This document shows positions 53,825 through 61,335 of a DNA stretch of 64,000 nt, in pieces; position 1 is the first letter of the stretch, and each line of letters begins with the position of its first letter. The DNA comes from Chlorogloeopsis fritschii PCC 6912 (GTDB lineage Bacteria; Cyanobacteriota; Cyanobacteriia; Cyanobacteriales; Nostocaceae): assembly GCF_000317285.1 (NCBI RefSeq), contig NZ_AJLN01000085.1:1-64000 (forward strand), written 5' to 3'. The notes beneath the pieces are model-generated. The model was not told where the DNA came from, made no database searches, and was given only the letters and a program-made list of their open reading frames with translations. The position numbers and the translations under genes were made by a program.

Positions 53825-54688
53825 ATGAGCATTAACAATAACGTTAACTTTGTCATTCCACCACAGTTTGATTCAGTTTTAGGCTTTTGTGAAGGGCTGG
53901 CATTGGTAAAGGTAGTTGATAAGTGGGGTTACATAAACAAAAGTAGTCAATTTGTGATTGAACCACAATTTGATTATTTGGCGCTTGCTCCGACTTATTC
54001 TGAAGGGCGAGCATGGGTGGTTGTTGAAAGCAAGGTTGGCTATTTCGATACAAGTGGTCAAGTTATTATTGAACCTAAGTTTGATGATGCTGGCGACTTT
54101 TCTGAAGGATTGGCTCCTGTCATAATTGACAATAGAAGTGGTTATATTGACAAGACTGCTCAGGTAGTTATTGAACTTGAAGTTGATTGGGCAGGAGAAT
54201 TTCACGAAGGATTAGCATTGATAGATATTGGTAAAGAAAATGCCTTATCAGGCTATATTGATAAGACTGGTCAGGTAGTTATTCAACCACAATTTTATAG
54301 ACCTCGGAACTTTAAGGAAGGTCTAGCATTGGTAAAAATTGATGATAAGTATGGCTATATAGATAAAAGTGGTCAGTTAATAATTCAACCACAATTTGAC
54401 GATGCTGGGGACTTTACTGAAGGATTGGCATATGTCAAAATTGACGACTACTACGGCTATATAAATAAGAGCGGTCAGTTGACAATTCAGCCACAATTTG
54501 ACGATGCTGGTGACTTTTCTCAAGGATTGGCAGTATTCTGGAGTCACCGGAGTGACAACAAGTACGGCTATATTAGCAAGAGCGGCGAGGTAGTAATTCA
54601 GCCACAATTTGATTACGCCGATCAATTTCAAGAAGGTTTAGCAGCAGTAGCAATTGGCGATAAGTGCGGTTATATTTGCCATCCTTAG
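53825..54688 (+). CDS. WG-repeat protein
   Basis: A 287-residue protein built from about seven WG repeats of 35-40 residues plus an incomplete first one. Each repeat carries the pattern YI(D/N)KSGQ, then VIQPQFD and EGLA. The fifth and sixth repeats are nearly identical at DNA level (PQFDDAGDF), suggesting recent duplication or conversion. There is no signal peptide or anchor. WG-repeat (KWG Leptospira) proteins are beta-propeller-like in outline and bind proteins; their roles in cyanobacteria are not established. The ATG is at 53825. The next gene converges with it only 12 bp away. Confidence 0.92.
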   Translation: MSINNNVNFVIPPQFDSVLGFCEGLALVKVVDKWGYINKSSQFVIEPQFDYLALAPTYSEGRAWVVVESKVGYFDTSGQVIIEPKFDDAGDFSEGLAPVIIDNRSGYIDKTAQVVIELEVDWAGEFHEGLALIDIGKENALSGYIDKTGQVVIQPQFYRPRNFKEGLALVKIDDKYGYIDKSGQLIIQPQFDDAGDFTEGLAYVKIDDYYGYINKSGQLTIQPQFDDAGDFSQGLAVFWSHRSDNKYGYISKSGEVVIQPQFDYADQFQEGLAAVAIGDKCGYICHP

Positions 54689-54699
54689 AATCTATCAAA

Positions 54700-55530
54700 T
54701 CAAAGACGCGATCGCTCACCTCTCCCCCGCATCCACAATACCAAAACTCCCATAAACACCAACCCCATCACCCCAGCTAAGGGATTATTATTCACACCCG
54801 TCACCCAATCGGGAACTCGCCCAGAATATTTCACCAACTGTCCGACGTTGATAATATACCAACCCCAAACCAACCCTGCATGTATACCAATTGGGAAGCC
54901 CAATCTTCCCTGACAACGGCGCTTTGCCCATACCAGTGCTAACCCTAAAAGTAATAACCCAAAAAATTGGGGCGATGTGCGAATTACTTCTGACAGGGGT
55001 TTAATAAAGTGAGCGACAGCAAAAATCGTCGCAGTTGCCCACAGTACTACTGAAGGGTTGTAATCGCGTTGCAGTTCATCATACATCCACCCCCGAAAAA
55101 ATAATTCTTCGGCAAACGCTGTACCCAAAGCAGTAACTATCCCTTCTAAAACAAATCTCAATTGAAAAGAACTAGTTTGTTGCCACACTAACCAACCCAG
55201 CAATCCTTCTAAACTAAACAAAATCAAAATACTGACGAATCCAATTGCTAAACCTCTGAGCAGTTCTACTTTATTCTTACGCGTTAGTTCTAAGCCATAA
55301 TGTTGGAATATCTTGGGTTGCTGATGGACATATTTGCCCCAAAACGGAAGCAAAATCAAAAACTCAATGGCTAGTGGCACCATTGTGAAGATAGTAACTA
55401 AATTAGGATTTTTTACCAGTAGATATATAGGTGCTGCGATGGGCAACCACAACAGCAACAAAGTCAAAATAAAGATACCCAGCCGAATTGGGAAAGGGCG
55501 CTGGGCTAGAGGAGTCAGGTTTATGTTCAT
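54700..55530 (-). CDS. CPBP family intramembrane metalloprotease
   Basis: A 276-residue membrane protein with about six to eight helices. The CPBP (ABI/CAAX-protease) motifs are present: motif 1 E-E-x3-R in TAFAEELFFRGWMYDEL, motif 2 FAVAHF, and motif 3 HAGLVWGWY, which together supply the Glu/His active-site metal ligands. The family includes Rce1-like CAAX proteases, bacteriocin self-immunity proteins and others; the cyanobacterial members' substrates are unknown. The N-terminal helix starts about residue 14 (PFPIRLGIFILTLLLLWLP). ATG at 55530. Its end converges with the WG-repeat gene only 12 bp away. Confidence 0.9.
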   Translation of the reverse strand: MNINLTPLAQRPFPIRLGIFILTLLLLWLPIAAPIYLLVKNPNLVTIFTMVPLAIEFLILLPFWGKYVHQQPKIFQHYGLELTRKNKVELLRGLAIGFVSILILFSLEGLLGWLVWQQTSSFQLRFVLEGIVTALGTAFAEELFFRGWMYDELQRDYNPSVVLWATATIFAVAHFIKPLSEVIRTSPQFFGLLLLGLALVWAKRRCQGRLGFPIGIHAGLVWGWYIINVGQLVKYSGRVPDWVTGVNNNPLAGVMGLVFMGVLVLWMRGRGERSRL

Positions 55531-55602
55531 GCAGTAATCAGCTACTCGCTAATCGTAAGTCATACCATTAGCAAATAGCAATTTACAATTATCAAGCAAT
55601 AT

Positions 55603-55884
55603 TTATTCTTCTGGTTCGATAGTGCTAGTCAAACCATGATTTTTCAAAGTTTCACAATAAAATTCCGCGTGTTCTTGAGCACAGGTAATGACTAAAGCGA
55701 TGCCATTGGTATGAGCTTCCATCATAATACTGACAGCCTGGGGTTGAGTAAGGCTTGGCACTGTAGTCAATAAAACCTGCACCACATACTCCATAGAGTT
55801 GTAGTCATCGTTATGGAGCAAAACACGATACTGAGGCGCTAATTTACTGGATGTTGAACGCTTCTCTAGGGTTTCGAGTGACAC
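55603..55884 (-). CDS. clpS: ATP-dependent Clp protease adaptor ClpS
   Basis: ClpS binds ClpA/ClpC and delivers N-end rule substrates to the Clp protease. The 93 residues match the family: YRVLLHNDDYNSMEYVVQVL, with the Asp/Asn pair that recognises the substrate amino group (HNDDYN), and MMEAHTNGIALVITCAQEHAEFY. The N-terminal extension to residue 16 carries the ClpC-activating segment. The start is GTG at 55884. Cyanobacteria usually have two ClpS paralogues; which one this is cannot be decided here. Single gene, reading the same way as the CPBP gene, which lies 72 bp beyond its stop. Confidence 0.93.
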   Translation of the reverse strand: MSLETLEKRSTSSKLAPQYRVLLHNDDYNSMEYVVQVLLTTVPSLTQPQAVSIMMEAHTNGIALVITCAQEHAEFYCETLKNHGLTSTIEPEE

Positions 55885-56178
55885 GGCTCTTTGCTCTCTT
55901 GTGTTATTTACTACAACAAAAGTTTTTGTTCAGAGGTTGTTTGATATTTTCTTAACTATTGTATAGCACTGAGATTGAATATTCGAGTAGGACAATGACT
56001 GCAATTACTAGTTGAATCGCCACAACTCCACGATCACTTGGCTATGGTATGCTTATGTTTTGATTTTACTGCCTTTGCTCGTCAAGTATTGTCACTACAA
56101 GTGAGTTATGTTTAGCTTTTAAAATAAGAAAGTAGCAACTAACAGTGGTTGCCACCAAAGACAGCCCTGTGATTGATT

Positions 56179-56526
56179 ATGGAGATTGTCTCAGACTTTC
56201 AACCAGGACAAATAGTTTATCTAGAGCATGGCGATCGCAGGCTCTATGCAGAAGTGATTCAAGTTGTGCTTTCCCGTCAGTTATGTTGGGTACGTCCTTT
56301 GCTACTAGTCGCCTGCTCTTCGGAACCCCACATAACAAACGATTTGCGAGAGGCATCAGATCTACTTTGGCCTTTAAATTTATTCCATCCTGCCTTGGAC
56401 ACGGAAGTAATTTCTATATTAAGTGAAGTATTAGCCAAAGAAGCCAAACCCGGAATAGACACAATTGCTAAACAGCAACTCAACCAATTTATTTATCAAG
56501 TTTGGTATGCCTATAAAAAGGATTAA
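56179..56526 (+). CDS. Small cyanobacterial protein of unknown function
   Basis: A protein of about 115 residues from ATG 56179 (TTG 56173 precedes it). It starts with a beta-rich segment (PGQIVYLEHGDRRLYAEVIQ, CWVRPLLLV) and has a helical C-terminal half (DLREASDLLWPLNLFHPAL, QLNQFIYQVWYAYKK). The style is that of a conserved small cyanobacterial protein; no catalytic motif is seen. The overlapping frame at 56145-56426 is less plausible because it has no conserved-looking composition. Standing alone, with no operon context. Confidence 0.7.
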   Translation: MEIVSDFQPGQIVYLEHGDRRLYAEVIQVVLSRQLCWVRPLLLVACSSEPHITNDLREASDLLWPLNLFHPALDTEVISILSEVLAKEAKPGIDTIAKQQLNQFIYQVWYAYKKD

Positions 56527-56669
56527 GAAATTAAATAGCTAATTTTTCAAAAAAATACTAGCAGTCGTATCAATTTAGACGCCCACACTACCGTTAGTAT
56601 GAGTTGTATTGCCTATATTGCCAATTTTTTTAGTTCAATGTAAGTAGCACTTGCTGAACTACGTACACT

Positions 56670-56750
56670 AAAAGGGTACTGGGTACTAGAGATTGGGTAC
56701 TGGGATTTCTTAATTCCTAATACCTAGTCACCAGTCCCTAGTCCCTGTCT
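56670..56750. repeat. Heptamer-type tract (GGGTACT and CAGTCCC units)
   Basis: Repeats of GGGTACTGGGTACT type, then CCAGTCCCTAGTCCCTG. Same class as the other heptamer tracts, here just before a palindromic mosaic. Confidence 0.6.
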
Positions 56751-56784
56751 ATTCCTGATGCCATCTACCACGCCACTTGCTACA

Positions 56785-56915
56785 ACGGAGGGAACCTCCC
56801 GAAGTTCTGAGCCTCCTTGTGGAGGAGCTTCGCAAACGGCGGAAACCGCCGCACCCTGCACCGAAGCCGCAGAAGCGTCTACAGACTTCTCTCCGCAACG
56901 CAGTCGCTCCTCTGC
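56785..56915. repeat. Mosaic of GC-rich palindromic modules, fourth site
   Basis: Shares TGAGCCTCCTTGTGGAGGAGC with 26384-26404 and the reverse complement at 6188-6246. The next hairpin reads GGCGG AAA CCGCC (56838-56850) where the copies at 26413 have GGAGG AAA CCTCC, a paired change that keeps the stem. ACGCAGTCGCTCCTCTGCC follows. Confidence 0.85.
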
Positions 56916-56980
56916 CTTTTTAAGTCAGGTATTGTTGCCATTCCTTCAATTTCAGTAAACATCTTAGTTTCAAACTACGA

Positions 56981-57175
56981 TCAGATACTAGGAACCAACT
57001 GAATTCGACCGGCATCCATTTCTGCCATTAATAATTCTAGAGCTTCGTAATCAACATCAGAAATGTAACCCATTGCCGTTAGTTCTGAGTTAATTTCACT
57101 TTCTATTTCAGGAGTTAATTTCTTAATAAAAAGGGCTTTTTCTACTAACTGACGAATAACGTACTTTGTTTTCAT
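56981..57175 (-). CDS. Small protein of unknown function (64 residues)
   Basis: From ATG 57175 (MKTKYVIRQLVEKALF), chosen over an earlier TTG at 57184. It is charged and helical (TPEIESEINSELTAMGYISD, VDYEALELLMAEMDAG). No signal or membrane segment. It resembles small cyanobacterial proteins sometimes found near mobile DNA, but I cannot name a family. Its end lies close to the palindromic mosaic at 56785. There is no toxin-like partner adjacent. Confidence 0.6.
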   Translation of the reverse strand: MKTKYVIRQLVEKALFIKKLTPEIESEINSELTAMGYISDVDYEALELLMAEMDAGRIQLVPSI

Positions 57176-57184
57176 AAGTAACAA

Positions 57185-57609
57185 TCCAAATAGTTTGTAT
57201 AGTTATTATCCCAGCCAGACCTAAGTATAAATTGTGATTATACACTTAAATTCTGAGTGATCTAAATCACAGTTAGCCAGTGATTTTAGTCATAATTGCT
57301 TAAGACATTCACCAATACTAAAGTTTCAAGTCTAGAGATTTAATCTCGGTTTCCTGTTTTTATAGACAAGTTTGAGTAATAACCTATGCTAGGAATCATA
57401 GGCATAGCAAACTATTATTGAGCCAAATTTTTAATAAAAAGTATATTTAACTACAGTTTTTTGGGTAATTGTGACAATCTTTAAACAGAGACGTCAAAGC
57501 AATAAAGATTCGACTAAGAGACTTAATACGAATGGTCGATGTGGGAATAAAGAGTTTATGTTCAAATACATCTATCTTCACAATTTAGAAATTTTCATAG
57601 GATGTAACG
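57185..57609. other. AT-rich intergenic region before the STAS gene
   Basis: About 425 bp with no supported gene. It holds the promoter of the STAS gene. No clear repeat. Confidence 0.5.
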
Positions 57610-57930
57610 ATGCAAGCAGTACTTAAAAATCCACAAATAACAGTTATTCGCCCCCAAGGAAGTTTAAACGCTGCTAATGCTTTGGAATTTGAGCGAAACC
57701 TAACAACAGCATTGACCAAAAATAGCAATAGTTTCCTGCTAGTGGATTTAGAGCAAGTAGAGTCATTAGATAGTGCAGGCTTGATGGCATTGGTGTCAGC
57801 GCTCAAGCTAGCTCAAAGTTTAGGGCAACGCTTCAGTCTTTGCTCCCTTTCCCCATCCATTAGAATTATCTTTGAACTGACTCAACTGGATAGAGTATTT
57901 GAAATCTTGGAAAGTCAAGCGGTGTTGTAA
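57610..57930 (+). CDS. STAS-domain anti-sigma factor antagonist
   Basis: A 106-residue SpoIIAA-like STAS domain protein. The predicted phosphorylation site is the Ser in LEQVESLDSAGLMALVSALK. Antagonists of this kind are phosphorylated by a serine kinase of the RsbW/SpoIIAB type and, when dephosphorylated, titrate it; they belong to partner-switching networks. No kinase or PP2C phosphatase adjoins it. The C-terminal half (FSLCSLSPSIRIIFELTQLDRVFEIL) is typical. ATG at 57610 after GGATGTAACG. Isolated gene. Confidence 0.93.
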   Translation: MQAVLKNPQITVIRPQGSLNAANALEFERNLTTALTKNSNSFLLVDLEQVESLDSAGLMALVSALKLAQSLGQRFSLCSLSPSIRIIFELTQLDRVFEILESQAVL

Positions 57931-58094
57931 GCCGCTTGTTTTATTAGAGCAGCACAGATTGCTTGTAGGCTAAATGTTAAGTTTGTTCGCCTCGAAGACT
58001 TTAGCACAAAGCAATCAGCGCTCTCGTCAGTCATAATAAATGCTAAGGTTGGAGGTGAATAGCAGTAATTTAAAATCGCTAGAAGAATAGCACA

Positions 58095-60773
58095 GTGGCT
58101 GTTGCAGTAGAAAAATTAATCACATCGGATGTACTCAAGCCAGCTCGTTACCTGGGTAACGAGCTTTTGGCAGTACACAAGCCGTGGCACATAGCAGTAA
58201 TCCGTTGGGTGTTAACTTACCCAGAAGTATACGAAGTAGGGGCCTCTAATTTAGGGCATATCATTCTCTATAACATTTTGAATGCCCAACCACGCCAGTT
58301 ATGCGATCGCGCTTATCTACCAGGACAAGATCTAGCAGCAAAACTACGGGCAACCGAGACGCTCTTATTCACTGTAGAATCAAAGCGATCGCTCACAGAG
58401 TTTGATATTTTAGGCTTTAGCCTCAGCTATGAGCTTGGTGCCACCAACATCCTAGAAATGTTGGATTTAGCTGGTATTCCCCTGACGTGGCGCGAACGAT
58501 TAGCGGGAAATTATCCTCTAATTTTTGCAGGAGGACAAACGGCGACATCCAACCCTGAACCATACGCCGATTTCTTCGACTTTTTTGCCTTGGGTGATGG
58601 TGAAGAACTCCTACCGGAAATCGGTTTAGTTTTAGAAGAGGGCAAACAAGCCAGATTAAGTCGCCAAGAACTATTGCTCGACTTAGCCCAAATACCAGGT
58701 GTATACGTTCCTCAGTTTTACAACATGGCGGCAGACGGTTCGGTACATCCCATCCACCCAAATGTACCCAAACGTATTCTCCGCCGGGTTGCTACCCCAA
58801 TGCCAGCTTACTCGATTGGGCTGGTTCCCCACGTTCAAACAGTACACGATCGCCTAACGATTGAAATTCGACGTGGTTGCACTCGCGGTTGCCGCTTCTG
58901 CCAACCAGGAATGTTAACACGTCCGGCGCGTGATGTAGAACCAGAACAAGTGGTGGCAGCAATTGAAAAGGGAATGCGGGAAACTGGATATAATGAGTTT
59001 TCTTTGTTGTCCCTGAGTTGTTCCGACTATTTATCTCTGCCAGCAGTGGGGGTAGAAATTAAAAATCGCCTGAAAAATGAAAATATTACTCTATCTCTAC
59101 CCAGTCAACGGGTAGACAGATTTGATGAGAATATCGCCAATATCCTTGGTGGTATGCGCCAAGGTGGTTTAACTTTCGCCCCCGAAGCTGGCACCCAGCG
59201 AATGCGAGATATCGTTAATAAGGGTTTAACAAACGAAGAATTGCTGCGGGGCGTCAAAACAGCTTGGGAACAAGGTTGGGATAAGATAAAGTTATATTTT
59301 ATGATCGGCTTGCCAGGTGAAACTGATGCCGATGTGCTGGGAATTGTAGAAACAGTGAGTTGGCTACAGCGTGAGTGCCGCTCCAAAGGTAGAAAAACCC
59401 TCGCTTTTAACTTGACAATTTCTAACTTTACACCCAAGCCTCATACACCCTTTCAATGGCACTCGGTTTCCACCACCGAGTTTAAGCGCAAGCAGCAACT
59501 GCTCAGGCAAGAATTTCGTCGCCTCAAGGGAGTGAAAGTAAATTTCACCGATGTCCGCATCTCAGCAATGGAAGATTTTATCGGTAGAGGCGATCGCACT
59601 CTCGCTCCAGTTTTGCGTCGTGCCTGGGAGTTGGGCGCAGGCATGGATTCTTGGTATGACAGCGTCGAACGAGCATACAATGCTTGGGGACAAGCTATTG
59701 CGGAAGCGGGATTAACTTGGAAATATCGCCAAGTTGAAAATGGTGAGTGGAATTTGTTTGGAGTAGAAGAAATTAGCGGAACAGATATAGATAAAGGAAT
59801 AAGCAAAGTAGGAGAAGTTGAAGAAGACAAGTCTTCCCTATCTTCCCCCACTCCTTTACTCCCCCACTCCCTCGACAAACCCCTACCTTGGGATCACCTA
59901 GACACGGGAATCGATAAAAAATGGCTCAAAGAAGACTTAAAACGTGCCCTTGAAGCTGCTACTGTCCCAGATTGCTCTTTTGATGGTTGTTCTCACTGTG
60001 GCGTCTGCAGTACTGACTTTGGTCACAATATTGTAATACCGCCTCCCAAGATACCAGAATTTACTGGACATTTTGTACCAAATACTACAAAAGCCCAGAG
60101 ACTGCGAGTATGGTTTGGCAAGCAGGGTGATATGGCTTTACTTAGCCACCTTGATTTAATACGCCTATTTGACCGCGCTATCCGACGTGTGGGATTGCCT
60201 ATTGCTTTTACCGGCGGATATCATCCCACACCCCGCATTTCTGTGGCTTGGGCTTTACCTGTGGGAGCTACCAGTAGCGGTGAAATTGTCGATTTTGAGC
60301 TAACTCAATCTCTTGAGGTTGAGACTTTCCGAGAAAAATTGGCGCAGGCACTGCCAACCAATATCCCGATCTATCAGGTAGTACAGTTGGATTTAAAAGC
60401 TCCCGCCGCCACCCAAGTCTTAGATGCTGCCGAGTATTTGCTGACTGTAGACACCCAACCACCAGCAACACCCTCACAATGGCAAGACTGGATTGATACA
60501 ATTGGGCAAAAAAACGAGATTTGGTCAGAACAAACAACAAAGTCAGGCAAAACTCAACTCATAAATCTGCGCGATCGCCTGTATGAACTCGAATTGATGC
60601 AATCAACTTCCAATTCCCCAGAGTCGGCAGCGATATTGCGTTATCTAGGGAGTTGTCGTCATGACGGCATACTGTTGCGTCCTGAACAAATTCTGCTTAT
60701 GCTAGAGCAGGTAGCAGGTATAGAATTCCAACTGCTACACATTCACCGCAATCGTCTGGTTTTGCGGGATTAA
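58095..60773 (+). CDS. TIGR03960-type B12-binding radical SAM protein, fused to DUF2344
   Basis: A protein of 892 residues. The first 230 residues form an atypical N-terminal domain (YPEVYEVGASNLGHIILYNIL, LIFAGGQTATSNPEP). The radical SAM core has C-x3-C-x2-C in RRGCTRGCRFCQPG and LSLPSQRVDRFDENIA. The C-terminal third (about 665-892: KAQRLRVWFGKQGDMALLSHLDLIRLFDRAIRRV) is the TIGR03936/DUF2344 domain. Fused forms are common in cyanobacteria and Firmicutes; the reaction is unknown. Start is GTG 58095. Residues about 575-600 are an Asp/Ser/Pro-rich low-complexity stretch encoded by CTCCCCCA-like repeats, which is likely a strain-variable insertion. Confidence 0.93.
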   Translation: MAVAVEKLITSDVLKPARYLGNELLAVHKPWHIAVIRWVLTYPEVYEVGASNLGHIILYNILNAQPRQLCDRAYLPGQDLAAKLRATETLLFTVESKRSLTEFDILGFSLSYELGATNILEMLDLAGIPLTWRERLAGNYPLIFAGGQTATSNPEPYADFFDFFALGDGEELLPEIGLVLEEGKQARLSRQELLLDLAQIPGVYVPQFYNMAADGSVHPIHPNVPKRILRRVATPMPAYSIGLVPHVQTVHDRLTIEIRRGCTRGCRFCQPGMLTRPARDVEPEQVVAAIEKGMRETGYNEFSLLSLSCSDYLSLPAVGVEIKNRLKNENITLSLPSQRVDRFDENIANILGGMRQGGLTFAPEAGTQRMRDIVNKGLTNEELLRGVKTAWEQGWDKIKLYFMIGLPGETDADVLGIVETVSWLQRECRSKGRKTLAFNLTISNFTPKPHTPFQWHSVSTTEFKRKQQLLRQEFRRLKGVKVNFTDVRISAMEDFIGRGDRTLAPVLRRAWELGAGMDSWYDSVERAYNAWGQAIAEAGLTWKYRQVENGEWNLFGVEEISGTDIDKGISKVGEVEEDKSSLSSPTPLLPHSLDKPLPWDHLDTGIDKKWLKEDLKRALEAATVPDCSFDGCSHCGVCSTDFGHNIVIPPPKIPEFTGHFVPNTTKAQRLRVWFGKQGDMALLSHLDLIRLFDRAIRRVGLPIAFTGGYHPTPRISVAWALPVGATSSGEIVDFELTQSLEVETFREKLAQALPTNIPIYQVVQLDLKAPAATQVLDAAEYLLTVDTQPPATPSQWQDWIDTIGQKNEIWSEQTTKSGKTQLINLRDRLYELELMQSTSNSPESAAILRYLGSCRHDGILLRPEQILLMLEQVAGIEFQLLHIHRNRLVLRD
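59826..59880. repeat. CT-rich repeat inside the radical SAM gene
   Basis: Units TCTTCCCTA and ACTCCTTTACTCCCCCACTC, similar to intergenic CT-rich tracts, lie in frame in the linker between the SAM core and DUF2344. Confidence 0.6.
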
Positions 60774-61335
60774 TCCTCTGAGGGTAATTTGCTAGGTTAA
60801 TTACCCTTAGGTCATACATAATAGGAATTGATTTTTGACAAGGTTGCGTTAGAATGAGATGAAGAGAATTTTTCTGGCGCTGCATTGAGTTATCTGATTC
60901 ACAACCCTGGTACTCAGGGTTTGAAAGCAAAGATTTCAGAGAGTAACATCTAGGATTTCATCCCAGACCAGCAGAGGCAAATTCAAGAACACTCTCTCTT
61001 GATAGAAGCTACCTTGTGAATCAGTAATTAATAACAAGCTACGTCGGCTTCTCTAAACTTTATGATTTTTAAAACAATGCTAAATGCCCAATTCCTAGAG
61101 GATGAAGGCGTTGGATCAGAAATTCACCACGGACGGGTGATTAAATTGCTTAAATAATATGCAGCCGTTGTGGAATAATCGGGCGTGTAAACGCAATTAC
61201 GGTCTTAATAGCTCTTTAAGTTTGGGCTTACGTTCGCAATTTTTATTACCAGCAGCGCCTTTTTGGGCTTGCAGGGGTAACAGGAACAATCAATCCCCCA
61301 AGTCATTTTGTGCTGCCGATTTTTGAGGAAATTGA
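60774..61335. promoter_or_regulatory. Long leader region of the RNase E gene
   Basis: 560 bp without genes precede rne. Cyanobacterial and enterobacterial rne genes typically have long 5' leaders through which RNase E controls its own mRNA; a leader here is inferred from that and from gene spacing. U-rich stretches and a possible stem near 61160-61210 (CCGTTG...CGGTC region) are present but I cannot assign a defined fold. Ribosome binding site GAGGAAA lies at 61326-61332. Confidence 0.4.

Noticed and set aside
56145-56426. 93-residue frame overlapping the small protein at 56179
   Set aside because: The other frame has balanced, conserved-looking composition and a better start; this one is Ser/Arg-rich shadow sequence.
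2670-61335. tRNA or other stable RNA genes in the intergenic regions
   Set aside because: I looked for T-loop and anticodon stem patterns and typical 6S/tmRNA words by eye and found none convincing; a covariance search would be decisive.
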